A stretch of 64,000 nucleotides of DNA, from NCBI GenBank assembly GCA_918026815.1, contig CAKJVC010000182.1:806001-870000 (forward strand). The letters are read 5' to 3'. Origin of the DNA: Chalara sp. BL73 (taxonomy: Eukaryota > Ascomycota > Leotiomycetes > Helotiales). The notes beneath the pieces are model-generated. The model worked only from the letters and a program-made list of their open reading frames with translations, searched no databases and was not told the origin of the DNA. Below, piece after piece: positions 10,506 to 22,995 of the stretch (position 1 is its first letter; every line of letters begins with the position of its first letter). The position numbers and the translations under genes were made by a program.

Positions 10506-13500
10506 ATGACCCGTCCAGAAATAATCCGAGCTGGTAGGAACAGCACATGAATGGCAGAAACGTTGCTGACTATCGACAGACTCTATTGATCTGCAAGATC
10601 AGAATTCTCCATCAGCACAAGATCATACACGACAGCCAACACATCCCGCGCCGTTAGGAGCTGGACCGCCTGCTCCACATCAAGCACAGGCACTGAGAGA
10701 ACTGGCAGCGGAGGCAGCAGACCAGCAATTCGCAAGCCCTCGGGTCTCTAGGGAATGGAGCAATGGGGATAACCAGCATTTCGATTCATATGGGGATGAA
10801 TTGGGAACAGCCGTCTCAGCCTCATTGATTAGCGCGAACCTCCAACAGCAAGACACATTGGCTGTAGCTCAAAATGGAGGATTAACTGGTTCGACAGCTG
10901 AGGATGCGGAAATGGCAGACGCAGAGGGCGATGATGGCATGGATGATGATATGATGGACAAAATTTCCAGCTCCCCGTCGATTGACGATGGTGGGTATCC
11001 CTTTCCACAACTATGGCCCCAGCGATCTACGTCCCTTTTGCGCGCAATTCCGACAAGGTCTCCCTCTGTTACACAAGCGTGCGGCGAAGGTTCATCCAAT
11101 TGCCTAGAGGCACCTCATCATTACCAGCTGGGACCACTACGCGATCAATTCGCCAAGGATGTGGTTACAGCTGGAGCGATGCAGAATTCCGAGCATCATC
11201 ATCTTCAAGGTGAGTATCTGGACGACATTGTCGACACGACTTCAAACTACGAATTCGATGGATCCGAATATAGTAATTCCCCTTCCTGTCTTCGAAATGG
11301 TAAAGCAGATATGAGGGTTTTTGACATGGAAATTTACAACGGGGACTACGATCTAGATGAGGTTGATGAACAGCTATTATCTGTAGATGCCGAAGGAGAT
11401 AACCTCGATTCTGACGATGAGGGAGTTATGACTATACCCTACGAACAATCCGAAGATGAAGATGATGATGACTATGACATTCCCTATAATACTAATTCTA
11501 GATTTATTGATTCAGGCTGGGGTGGAGAATGCTTACAAGAACTAGAGGATATTGATTTTGAATTCGTTTATGCGCTACATACCTTCGTTGCGACAGTCGA
11601 GGGTCAAGCCAATGCCACAAAAGGCGACACTATGGTCTTGCTCGATGACAGCAATAGTTATTGGTGGCTTGTTAGAGTCGTGAAAGATAGCAGTATCGGT
11701 ATGTTGGGCATCAATCTGCGAAAGGCGTAGGAAAATACTTATCATACATCATAGGATACTTACCAGCAGAGCATATTGAAACTCCGACCGAGCGATTAGC
11801 ACGCCTCAATAAACATAGGAATATTGACGTACGTCGTTCTATCATACCACACTTCCCAAATCTAACCAGTTTAGCTCACATCGGCCATGCTTGGTGATCA
11901 AGGAGAGAAGACGAAGAACCCTTTGAAGAAGGTTATCCGTAGACGAAATGCTAAGAACGTGACATTCGCACCACCGACCTATGTCGAAGCCTCGGATGTC
12001 GATTATTCAACTGATGAAGAGGATGGCGAACCGGATTACTATGGACAGAATGAACAGCAAGATCAAAACGCTGATCAGCAAGACCAGCGTGCAGAAGAGG
12101 ATGAAATTGCGGCTACGGAACCACTTAAGGTCCGCTCTGAGTCACGAGACGTAAAGCCTGAGTCAACGGAAGTCGACAAGACCGCCACAATAGACCAACA
12201 GAGGAATAGTGACGAGGTCATCGAAGGCAAGCTTGAAAGCAGCAAGTCTAGAAATGGAACCGTGAGAAATACCGATTCTTTCTTTAAGGATGACACGGTC
12301 GAAACGAGAAAGATCACATTGACTCCCAACTTGTTGCGTGACGACTCAAGTACATCCACTCGAACATCAAATGATTCCAAAGAATTTCAAAAGAGGCCAA
12401 GCCTCGATAAGCTTGAAAAAGACTCGGCGACAGATAAAAAAGACAAGAAATCTGCAAAGGACAAGAAGGAGAAGGACAAGAAACCGGGTATGCTTAGTGG
12501 GCTATTCAAGAGAAAAGATAAGAAATCAAAGTCGCAAGATGACGACGATGAATCATTGGGGAAGCGGTCATCAGAAAAGGATAGAGCATCACCTGCTCCA
12601 AGCAAGGATTCTGAAGAGATCATCTCTCCTGAAGATGCTCCCATGCAGGATATCCAGAGGAATCCTAGCAAACTACAGAAGCAGCCACGAACAGAAATGT
12701 CACCAGTCCGAAAGCTGTCTCAGAAGGAATCTACCAGGTCTGTAGAGCCACAGCAGGTACCTGCGCCAGAGCGTCCACCTCCTGCCGATTCAGTTCAAGC
12801 TCCATCCATGCGTTTGGTACAGTCCGAGGCTGGAAGTGAGGAAACAATCAGACAGCCTCGCGACACTCGCGGTCAGTCTCCTGACCTTAATCGTGGAGTG
12901 ACTCCTGTCCTCTCTGCTCCCAAAGAACAGAAACCAGCCGGCACGATCACGAGAATACTTCGATCTGCCAGCGCTAGTAGTGGGTCTGATTCCAAGCCCA
13001 TCAAAGCTAAGAAAGCCAAAACTCGTATGGAGCTGGACGACTTTGACAGTTCAGAGGAGAATTCACCTGCTGAAGAGCCGTATCGCGGCCCTAGTAAGCA
13101 AGCTCAGCGTCCCATACCTGGGGCATTCCCTGATAGCTATACAACACCTCAAGTAGAGAAAGGAAATGCAATGGAGGAAAGGCTATCAGAGTCTCCAGTG
13201 GAGGTTTCGCCTGTGACACCTCAACAATCATATCCACCCCCGCTCATGATCGATAGCTCAAGTCAGGAAGAGCATCCTTCCCCGGTATCGTCACCATCGC
13301 CAGAAATTATCGATGCAGATGAGGCCCAGGACAAGAAAGCCAGCTCTACCACATCAACGACAACCTCAACCTGGAGCGATACTCACCTGAGAACATTCTT
13401 TGATGACGATTCGGATATCAAGGATCTGTTGGTTGTAGTATACGACAAGTCTGGGGTTGTTCCTGCCGGCCCGGATCATCCCATCACAGGGAATCTCTTC

Positions 13501-13648
13501 CGAGAAGAAAATGCCAAACTAGCCGACATCACAAATGTGAGTATTATATTTCTGCTTCTAGAAAATAGTGACTGACTTTTCTCAGCGCCTTGACGGAATG
13601 CTAGGCGATTGGCTAGCACGGAAAATGAGGACCCAAAGTTCGAGATGA
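10506..13648 (+). CDS. Tea4/Bud14-type cell-end polarity factor with SH3 domain
   Basis: The hand-spliced model has exons 10506-10533, 10580-11698, 11755-11828, 11875-13536 and 13586-13648, giving 981 residues. The intron at 11699-11754 falls inside the SH3 domain; joining it gives the SH3 ending GYLPAEHIE. The SH3 domain spans about residues 338-393 (ALHTF, DDSNSYWWLVRV). It is followed by the conserved block RLARLNKHRNID then NPLKK. KNVTF at residues 434-438 matches the RVxF docking motif for protein phosphatase 1. This fits Tea4/Bud14, which recruit PP1 and formins to growing cell ends. The middle is acidic and then Lys/Ser-rich and disordered. The extreme C-terminus (DIKDLLVVVYDKSG, LDGMLGDWLARK) is the second conserved block. 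The first exon is only 28 nt. The start was chosen because it is the ATG that splices in frame past the stop at 10567-10569. Confidence 0.85.
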
Positions 13649-14532
13649 AAAAAGTCCAGTGACATGGAAGCTTTGTATATGATTCAACGAAAGATGATAA
13701 CGAAACACCGGCGCAGCGGAGTGCAGAAGACGAGGCTTCAGCAGGCAGGCGTATGGGCAGATCTGGGAATCCGGATGGATCAGGCGTAAATGTTTATACC
13801 ATTTTGAAAGTTCAGGCCTTCATCTTCTGCCAATGTCACATTTAACCCCTGATTTCAGGACTTCTTTGAATCGTAGTACGCTATGTAACCTCCACAATTC
13901 ACAATTCTCTTGATGATAAGTGACCCACAAAGCTTTCGTTTTCAAAGTTTGTAGTCATGAATGCCGATATGTTATAAAGATTGGAGATATGATCGTACTA
14001 CGGTATCATCGGCAAATTATGATTTACTAACTAAACTTTCCCAAATAGGGTTTGAGAATACGATTGTCTCGGAGGATGGTCTGAAAGGGACACACAGGTT
14101 TAGGACCAATTTTCCTTTTTTGGAGCGACGATGATAACAAGAAAAGAACTGTACTCCTGTACATTGGCTTTGCTAGAAATGAATTCGTTACAGAGGCCGG
14201 CTCGAGATCGTTATGTCCTTATTTGTGACAATTAATATCTTCATGCCATCTAGTATCCTTTGAAGGCTAGATTTACAGGGTTTGGTTCGGATAGCGGAAG
14301 GGCGAGGGCGAGAAGTGGTGTTGGAGGTTCTACTTAGGTGATAGTGCTGACAGGGATTTCCCATTTGTTGCCAATTTGCACAGACCTGCTGCTGCCAAGA
14401 CATCCAAGCGACTGTAACTTCAATACCGGAACGGCTGTACCTTGAACCAGACGTCTCTTCATCTGTCACGTCCCTGTGCCTGTACCTCCGACCTCACCAC
14501 CGCTTCACATACCTCAGCGAAGCTATTGCAGC
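13649..14532. other. Intergenic region between tea4-like gene and ste50
   Basis: This holds the 3' untranslated region of the upstream gene and the promoter of ste50. A pyrimidine/purine-mixed leader rich in CCTC and CACC precedes the ste50 start. No coding sequence is supported. Confidence 0.5.
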
Positions 14533-16157
14533 ATGGCTTTCGAGTCGGGCACCGCATACCCTGAATCAGACGCCGACGACGAGTACGAGCGGAGCCTTCA
14601 CGACAGTTCCCCAGTCTTAGCCACCGACGATGAAGCCTCGCCAACCACTTCTGACGGCTTATCTTCGAACGAACACACCCCAACAACATATGGCGCTCGT
14701 AGCAGTAGCGATAGATTACCAGAGACAATAATATCAGAGTGGACGGCGGACGAGTGTGCCGACTTTGTTAGCGGTCTGGGCCTGAGGCAGTATAGCGAGA
14801 GATTCTTAGGTATGTTCAATGCGCAGCTGGATAAAGAATGATTAAGGCGATGCTGACAACGTTATCCAGAGAACGACATTAACGGCGAAGTCTTAGTGGC
14901 TTTACTACACGACGATCTCAAAGGGATAGGCGTGAATAGTGTGGGCCACCGATTGACTATTCTTAAGAGCGTTTACGACATTAAAGTAAAGCAAGATATC
15001 CCGATTGAAACCGACAATTATGTACCTCTATGTAAGTAGAAAAATAATCCTTGTGTTGAACAATTATTGATCTCAAACCAGCCGCAGATGCAGAGGCTCA
15101 ATATGCTACAGCAACACTCAAGGACATTCAACAACTAGTAGAACAACTCCGGATACGAGACAAGCGGATGGCAGAAGCAGAGGACAGTTTGCGCAGAATA
15201 AAGGCAGATTATGACCGTCTGAGGGAAGATCTACTTCCCGTATTCCGCAGCTTTAAGGAGGGGCAACCACTGCCTTACCCATCTCAAGAAACGAGTAATT
15301 CGAACGCATATTACGACTCACAAAACATCATCTCTCCTCCAGCGGCGACGCCGTCTTCGGGACAATCAGGACAGTCTGGGGGAGGATTGGCAAGAAAGTT
15401 CTCTACAAAGAAATTGTTCTTCGATGGAGCGCCGAAAAATTCTTCACCAACCTATCCTCATTCTCAGCAAGAGCGATCTCTTATGGAACAGGCGTTGGAT
15501 CCTACAAATGCAGCAGAGAGAGCTGTTCTATCCTCATCACATCTATCTGCTATGAATAATGGCACCTCTCAACCTCTGAACTCACCTGGATACCCATCGC
15601 CTAATCAGCCATCTCCGACATCACCACCTCCTCGCGATGGCTCTACTCTTGGCTCCCGCTCCTATAGATCCGACCTACCCACTCCCGGACGAAGTACCTT
15701 CAGCTCGAACGATAACGAATCCTACCAACCTTCCACTTACTCTCGCGACAGCACCAAGCCCGCACCCCTACGGCGCGTACAAACCCCGGCTCCTGATACC
15801 CCGGCAGGTGGCGCATCTGTGGAAATATTCAAATCATTCCGCGTCAGCATGGAAGATCCATGTTATAAAGTTCTCCCTGCTGCTCTCAAGAAATATAACA
15901 TCAACGCTCCCTGGGAACAATACGCTTTATACATAGTATACGGAGACAAAGAACGGTGTCTAGAAATGCATGAGAAACCTCTGATTCTATTTAAGCAGCT
16001 GGACAAAGAAGGGAAGAAGCCCATGTTCATGTTACGAAAGATGAACGCCAATCCAGATGCACAAGTTGGAGATGGTCCTGGAAGCGCAGGTCTGGATCCA
16101 CGGTCAGGCCGCGCTACGCGGCAGAGCTCTTACGATCCTCCTGGTGGAGTGCTATGA
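14533..16157 (+). CDS. ste50: MAP-kinase pathway adaptor Ste50 (SAM and Ras-association domains)
   Basis: Exons 14533-14809, 14870-15031 and 15082-16157 give 504 residues. A SAM domain lies at about residues 70-133 (ISEWTADECADFVSGLGL, ENDINGEVLVALL, LKGIGVNSVGHRLTIL). The first intron interrupts it. A short coiled coil follows (DIQQLVEQLRIRDKRMAEAED). After a Ser/Pro-rich linker comes a Ras-association domain at about 391-466 (VEIFKSFRVSMEDPC, PWEQYALYIVYGD, FMLRKM). This domain order is that of fungal Ste50, which links Ste11-class MAPKKKs through the SAM domain to Cdc42/Ras-type GTPases and the membrane. It acts in filamentation, mating, osmotic and infection MAPK pathways. The ATG at 14533 gives a normal N-terminus. 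The upstream in-frame extension begins without an ATG. Confidence 0.93.
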
Positions 16158-16931
16158 TCCTGGTGCTTCATCATGCTTTGGGTTTTCCTCTTGGAGTTGA
16201 TCTTGCATAGCGGGAACGAAAGAACTTATCTAGACAGCCTCTATTCTTCGCAGCCGTCGAATCTCGTCTTTTCAAGTCTGGATTAAAAGAAACGGCCTTG
16301 TAACGGAACTTTGGGAATATGGCTAGGGTTTGGCGAACTCAGCGACGGTCTTACTTTTCGGGTATATGACTTTTATTTGGCAAAGGATCTGCGAAACGCA
16401 GCTGGAACTATGTGTGAACTTAGGACGGCTCAGCCATTGGTTGGCCGGTGGAAAATACCTCCCTGTTATTCTGACACATTGTAGGAGTTTGATGGAGGGT
16501 TCTTTATATGTAGTAGACTTGTTCTGTGTGAATATGTGGACAAGATGTGTGATGAATGAGATATACAGTTCCTATCAGGCTATTATCGTACCGATGATCT
16601 ATGCTCTTCGTGAGACATGAGCACTTCCAGTCAACCTTTTCAATATTTCTCGTGATGCATATTTCAATACTTCTCGGTCCATACAAGCAGGCGAAGAGTT
16701 AGATTAGCCATTCATCACTAAGGAGTACCATAAGGAACAGCCAATTTACCACCCCCCATCCCTTCCCCAATGCACGGACGGTCCTTGCTAGCCTCGATCC
16801 CATCCGCCCTGAGGCATTTACAACCAGCGCGCCACAATTAAAAAAGGAGGGGCAATACCTTTTACCCACAATTCATTTACCCTCCTCTCCCACCAGCATC
16901 ATGCTCTTCCGTCAAAAAGATCAACAAAAGC
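16158..16931. other. Intergenic, no supported gene
   Basis: This is the 3' flank of ste50. A short frame at 16330-16620 has no recognisable domain. Nothing else is visible. Confidence 0.5.
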
Positions 16932-17417
16932 TTAACGCAGGCCGAGACCTGACGCTGCGATCCGTTCGGGTCGAATGTTTTCTTGAATCAGCTTGGCGAG
17001 ATCGACCGGCCGCGGCGATCGAAATTTCAGCCGCAGCGTGGAAACTCCGCGTCCCTCTGGGGATAGCGGGGTGTAGGTAGGTATGGGGTAGAACGAAATG
17101 GATTCCAAGAGGAGATGGTGGATGGGGTGGACGGGTGGGATGCCTGCTTGTGAGGTTGAGATTGTGCTCATGGTTTCGTCCTCCGGTCGTCTGGGCTGTT
17201 TGGGGGTCTTCTCATGTATGGATGGGGGGGGGGGAGGGGTTTGATTTATGGGAGATGGCCGGGGCAAGGGAGGGCATCGAGAGGTAGGTTGTGAGGTGTA
17301 CATTGGGGAGGGTGTGAGGAGGATGAGGAGGAGGAGTTGGCTTTGCAAGGATGGGTCGTGCGGTTTAGACGGTTTAGATGAAGGGAGGAGATTGTCGTGT
17401 CGCAGGTAAATAGGCAT
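16932..17417 (-). CDS. Possible small hypothetical protein
   Basis: This is an uninterrupted 161-residue frame starting at ATG 17417. The first half is Pro/Ser-rich low complexity, partly produced by a G/C homopolymer at about 17223-17236, which also makes the frame easy to obtain by chance. The C-terminal 60 residues look more protein-like (LRLKFRSPRPVDLAKLIQENIRPERI). I recognise no family. It may be real, or only its C-terminal part may be coding. It could also be a chance frame. Confidence 0.3.
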   Translation of the reverse strand: MPIYLRHDNLLPSSKPSKPHDPSLQSQLLLLILLTPSPMYTSQPTSRCPPLPRPSPINQTPPPPPSIHEKTPKQPRRPEDETMSTISTSQAGIPPVHPIHHLLLESISFYPIPTYTPLSPEGRGVSTLRLKFRSPRPVDLAKLIQENIRPERIAASGLGLR

Positions 17418-17931
17418 ATCTTGGGAATTAGATCTGGGCGATAAGTGTCAGATCTGTAACGAGTAGGAATGGGCCATCGTAGTTTCAATATAACGGCCCC
17501 GGGGAAGCAGTCTTCGGATTTGCTTGTTCTTTATCTTTTTCAAAGCTTGTTTAGAACGAGAAGGAGATAGGCATACTCGATCCATAAATGCCAAGGTCGC
17601 TTGGCTGTTCATCCCCCCTATTCAGCCCCCCTCGCTTGTGGATACATGTCGTGTAACTCGAGTATTCTGACATGCCAACACAGGGAAGCAAGCTCCCAAT
17701 AGACTAGAAACCAGTGATTAGAGTAGATATAAATAGCAGCCACAGAATCCTAGAAGTCATATCATAACGTGGATTTATCGTAGACGCAAAAACTAATCTA
17801 CAAGGCCATGGTATCCTGTTAAATTTCCCATGCGACAACTGCCCATAAACCTTAGAAAAGAAACCAACCCTTTCAGAAACGCTCGTGATATTCTATAATA
17901 GTACATGCGCAACATCTCAGAACAATCGTGT

Positions 17932-19458
17932 CTATTGCTTAGACCGCTTGTTGGCCGTTGGCTCGAGATCGGTTGGAGCTGGTCTCTTGCCGTTGTGGTT
18001 TAGGTTGCAGTGCTTAGCAAGCTGATCAGCAAGGCCATCACGAGGATCTGTGCCATTGATCTGAGTATATCTCAGAAGCCCCGTGAGGTAGTCGAATGAG
18101 GGTTGTGGTAGAGTAGGAGTCAGTGTTGCTAGAGTTTCTGAGATAACCTGTCCAGCTGGTGATTGAGGACGGTTGCTTGGTGGTGTAGCGTCGCCTATCT
18201 CGGTATCTTTGCGAGTGTTGGCTAAATACTCAAGGCGGCGTTGCCGGTCGTAGTTACGTGGGAGGCGCGCCTTGAATGACGATGGCTTTTTGATACTGAG
18301 ACTACCCGGCTCCGTAGGTTCCTCTGTTTGGCGCGTCGCAGCTTGTGATAGTTCCTCCACTTCCACCTCGTTGCTGTTGCCAAATTCACCGTAATCGTAA
18401 TCAGACATGGTAGCACCATATGGCCCTTGGCCCTCTGGATAATCCCACTCTAGTACTGGATGAAAGTAGTCCGGAACGAGGTCGTGATCCTTGGAGACTT
18501 CGTCCCAATTCAACTTGTATGTCTCAACGTAAGCTACAAGCGCTTGTTCCTTCTGTGGGATACACATATTTTCCATACGCTCGAACCGATCTTTCTCAAC
18601 TTGCAATCGAGCCTCGTCTTTCAGAATCTCGGCTTCGGATACGCCTCGGTTGATATCAGGGACTGCAAAATCTTTCTGTTTCTTGTAAGCGTTGAGTTCT
18701 GACGTAAGGCGTGAACTTACAAAGGTGCTGACGTCAATTCCAGGGTAGATCGTTGTCTTTTTCTCCCAGTACTTCTTTGCTTCTGCATCTCTCATCTCCC
18801 AGTCTTATTAGCCATGAACATGGACCATGAACATGGACCATGTTCTCGCAAGACTTACAGATTCCAAACCTTGGCCAAAGCTGGCTTTCATCTTGTCATG
18901 CAGTTGAGTGTGAAATTGGCCATAGTTATCGTACATGTCATCAAAGCGCTTGATCAGAAGCTTCAGAAAGCAGGTATCCATCATTGGTCGACCCAGAACG
19001 TCCAATTGCTCATCCACTCGATGTTTATCGATGCTATCGGCGAATCGACGGTATCTGCGGCGGTGGGCAAGACCAAAGAAGTCATCTTTGAAGCTTGGGA
19101 GACCCACCAGGCGGCGTCCAGAATGGTGTATGCGTGCTCCGTAGTCGACTGCATTGATGTCTCGATCATGCATCATCCAAAATCGATGGTATCCCATCTG
19201 CTCGATGATCGCGTGCTAGGAGATGTAAGTACGAGTACATACAGTAGAGAGTTAGACAAGACATACATCACCATACTTGTCCTTGAATTCTTGGGACACA
19301 GAGTAACGATTGAATCTGAGCGGAGAAACCACCTGCCCCCTGCGCTGCTGCATGACTTGCGTGAAGTTTGGACCAATCTGTATCTGTCGACTAAGCCTTG
19401 TGTCAGTATACATAGGTTGATACTTCTAGGCAAGGCATACATACAGTCTGGCGTCCAT
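17932..19458 (-). CDS. Conserved-looking hypothetical protein, four exons
   Basis: Exons read on the minus strand are 19458-19445, 19390-19267, 19215-18859 and 18795-17932, giving 452 residues. All junctions are consensus GT-AG. Joining them gives a smooth N-terminal half (IQIGPNFTQVMQQRRGQVV, HRFWMMHDRDINAVDYG, GLPSFKDDFFGLAHRRRY). The C-terminal half (residues about 165-452) is charged, with acidic and Ser/Thr-rich stretches, and ends in KRSKQ. No signal peptide or membrane segment is visible. I do not recognise the family. The even spread of aromatic and charged residues across exon joins argues for a real gene. The N-terminal half could be a small helical domain. The third intron contains a 13-bp tandem repeat. 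Confidence 0.7.
18814..18842. repeat. 13-bp direct tandem repeat inside an intron
   Basis: The unit ATGAACATGGACC occurs at 18814-18826 and 18827-18839, followed by ATG. It makes up nearly half of the 63-nt intron 18796-18858 of the minus-strand hypothetical gene. Confidence 0.85.
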
Positions 19459-22392
19459 CTTGAGTAGTTGGGGTATTCTACCAAAGTCTCCAAGGGTGTT
19501 GAAAGAGAATTAGTAGAGGCGATCATGTGAAATATTTAGAAAAGTAGTGAGAAAGAGGGAGAAACGGTGGCGAGGCTGAACCGTATGGGCTATCTATTCC
19601 CTTGGTGCCGCTATTTTCAAGGTGAGGACGTGTTATCTTATGGATCAGAGAAGTGGCTCAAGTGAATATTCTCGGAGTGAATACACCACATGGTGCTCCA
19701 CAAGGCTTGTGATGAATACATATGTCATTCGCAAAGCTCGCCACAAGCGGGATAATGAAGCGCACGAGCTATCTACCACCAAACTTGAGGCAGAAAAAAA
19801 TCATGTTTACATTGTTCTCCATCGTAGGGCACGATCAGAAACGTTGCTTTTGTCGTTATTGTTTCAAGTTATTCTATACATTTGGATCGGAAAGGTCAAC
19901 AGCTTCCTCCCGTGATGTAGCTGCTCAAGTTCTGGAATATGGGCTGAAGGTTATATCTCTGAGTGGAAACCACAGGGTTACATTGTACTAGATAATTAGG
20001 AACTTTGAAAATTATGTATAACTGTCCAAAAGTTTTATTCTGTGACTTTCGTGAGATCTACTCTAGCTCCGCCTAGAAGTTAGTTATATATTTCCATACT
20101 AAGGCCGGATATATTCATAGATGCTTGGAGAAAGGCGTATCGAAGGTCAGGTTCTCAGAGCTGTAACTTAAACAGGAGTAAGTCTTCCTCCCAATCACGG
20201 TATTAGAAACACATTTGGTGTCTACAAAGTTACAGAGAGGAAATGAAACTCTTAGATCTAGGTTTACCACCCAATGGCAACTCTTCTAAAGAACTGTCAT
20301 TGGTAGATACCGAGTTGAAAAGTAGTTATGGAATCAGTAACATGGTTTTCCTTAGCGCCCTGCAATTTTTCCACTGAGAAGTCCTCCTTTAGATCTTCCA
20401 TGCTTTCCAACCACCTGTTCCAGGCGGTTCAAGTTTAGCTGTTTATATTTTCACCTAAATAGCTGGATGCATGTTTGGCAACCCTCATTGCAAAACATGC
20501 TACTTTAGATTTGTCCAAATGCAGTTCCTTCACCGAGGGTCACTGGAAATATTAGGCATACTTTAGGAAGGACTAACTAGAAGCTCCAAAACTTTTAAGC
20601 TTGACTTACCATGCAATGCTCTGCCACTTTCGTCTTTGGAATCTTCCAATCCTTACACAGAGTCACGGACTGGCCATAGACTTGTGAGGCCGTCGCAGGA
20701 CCACAAATTCCTACTTGGGCAATTAACTATTCATGTTATACCATACAACTAACATTACTCCTTAAAATTTCAAGTTTCGCACGGCGTATCTAGTAGCTGA
20801 TTTAGAAAATCTACTTTTCACTTTGAGACTGTTACGTGCGCTTATGCGACCATCAGCCAATATCGCGTTTGCATGTTGGATTGTCGATTTAGAAACATAA
20901 TCATATCATAAAATATCCCATTGTATTTGGTGTCATTGAGCTAATTTAAGTTTGCAGGCTCCTGTTGAAAGTATCGTCACAAATTATATGGGCGAGTTAG
21001 GACGCCACGATTCAAGAGTGGTTAAGCAATAGATTCAGTATAAGTACATACATGCTAGAGAATAAGCACATGTCGAATATATAATGTGACGATATTCTCT
21101 TTATCGCCAAACCGGCATGTAGAGACCTTGCAGTCAGGCACAATGCAAGAATGTCAGTTCAGCATAGCAGAAGCTGCACCCCGGGTCTTTTTGTCCTAAT
21201 TTTATCCATCTATGGGAATGCTGTCTTCCAAGCAGTTTACATGTCTCCTCCAAAAGCTAGTTCTATAATTACTAATAAAGTGGGACAAAGAAGCAGAATG
21301 CCTTGTCTACTTAATGTTAACGACAGACTTAAATAATCACAGCCTTGCAGCATCTTAAGATATCGACACTCAACAAAGATTGAATGCTCTCCCAAATCAT
21401 GAGAGACCTATTAACATTAAGAAAAGGACAAGAAAGATACGGTTAATCAGACTCGCATTTTCAAGAGTATGCCCCTCCTGCCGGGCAGAAAGGCCTAGCC
21501 ATCGTCCTTCTGATGGATTTATACAGGAAGAGACTTAACTTTTAAATACTTTGATCTGTATAAAATAACGCATATTTGGGAGGTATAGTGCCACGTACCT
21601 AGTTAATTTAACATGTCACCATTGGAAAGCATAAAGTCCCACCCCTAAAAACGACATAATTATGCGTCATATATAACACCGCACGCATTGCGCATTTATT
21701 CAGCACCTACTCCTCGCTACTGAGCACTAGAAATATATTTTAGTATGCTATGTGCATATCGGTATGTATTTTGCTTTTCGGACAGAAAGAATTAAAGGAT
21801 AGCCTCACCATACCTTGAAATAGCATCAGCCTTGGAGTAAGTGGAGGATCTACTGGTGCTTATGTGTGTTTCAAATCTGTAACCCTAGCTATTGAGAACC
21901 AAATATTACTCTAGCTTCAGATCCCTGTGATAGAATCTGGAGCTCCAATGTCACGGATGGGTGCTTCGCACCTTTATGATAGCCGACATACTGAACATGG
22001 TAGTAGGTAGCTAGGTCCAACCCTCAAATCTGCTGAAGCCGATTAAGCCCTCTGCAGTAGCTTTCTTTTCAGTAGGTTATTGATATTACCAACTATTTAT
22101 TGTATCGATCTCAAGGCAGAGGGCTGAGCTGGAAGATGCACACACAGAAATGTAGGAGACATCTCATTATAGTACCTTGTAGCCGGGACTATACAAAATT
22201 CAGTTAATGCATGCTTTACCCACATATGATTTACCATCGTAGGCATAAAGGTGTAGATCTAACTTAGGTTGCTTACATACTGTAAAGTCTGGAACAAGTA
22301 CAGGCTGCCCTAATACGTCTTGTAAACAGTGTATCGTTCAGTAAGAACCAAGCAAGAAATATAAGCAATTCTATATATATAGCTTGGGAAAG

Positions 22393-22487
22393 AAAAAAAA
22401 AGGTGCAAAAGATAAACCGTTAGCTATTCTCCAAGGTGGGGTGGAGCGTGGGATTTGAACCCATCAGGCAGATTTTCATCTGAGCTA
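22393..22487 (-). ncRNA. tRNA-like remnant or Pol III-type unit (A box, B box, T-run)
   Basis: On the minus strand, TAGCTCAGATG (22487-22477) matches the Pol III A-box consensus. GGTTCAAATCC (22461-22451) matches the B box and T-loop. Only 15 nt separate them, too few for a complete tRNA, so most of the D arm/anticodon region is missing. A run of nine T on this strand (22401-22393), about 50 nt further on, would serve as a Pol III terminator. The sequence after the B box (CCCACGCTCCAC) resembles a tRNA 3' half. It may be a truncated tRNA pseudogene, or the head of a tRNA-derived short interspersed element. A functional tRNA is unlikely. Confidence 0.35.
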
Positions 22488-22535
22488 TGCCCTGTGTCAT
22501 AAGGTTGTTGAAACCTTGCAGGAGTTTAACCTACC

Positions 22536-22995
22536 GCATGACTTATCTTTCTCCAGCATCTGGACCAGCCAGATGTAGCGCATGACTTTCAACTCATGAA
22601 GCGTAAACCCCATGAGTCACCTAGTCGCAGGTCCTCTACCCGAGGAGGGTTTTAACGCATGTTAAGCTTGGATATCCGACATGTACTAGCATGCAGGGTC
22701 CCTGCGTTCGCAACCCGAAGGTTTATAGCGGACAAGTTTTCCTCAAAGTCCCTTCACCACCAAGCCATGATCACTACGTACGCTCATGATCACGAGCCTA
22801 GCTACTGGTGTTGAGACGCCCCAATGGCCAAGTACAAGCCCCCCCAAGCCCACCATGAAGTTTGCACTTCACGAGGGGGGAGTTTGTTGCAAACGGTTTG
22901 CTTAAACAAACACATATAAGTGCTGCCAAAAATTCGGCTCGCTTACAGCATTTGATTGGTCGGCTAGCTTGGCTGCTTGGTTTGCGAAGCGAGCC
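22536..22995. repeat. Hairpin-rich island next to the tRNA-like remnant
   Basis: Perfect inverted repeats include CATCTGG/CCAGATG (22557-22563 and 22569-22575, 5-nt loop) and GGCTCGCTT/AAGCGAGCC (22936-22944 and 22987-22995). TGATCA palindromes occur twice around 22770-22795. A similar 10-mer CGCATGACTT occurs at about 22536 and 22579. Base composition is unlike the AT-rich flanks, which suggests an inserted repeat. No coding capacity is visible. Confidence 0.4.

Noticed and set aside
22451..22487. Functional tRNA gene
   Set aside because: The A and B boxes are too close, the anticodon arm is not complete and the acceptor stem cannot be paired.
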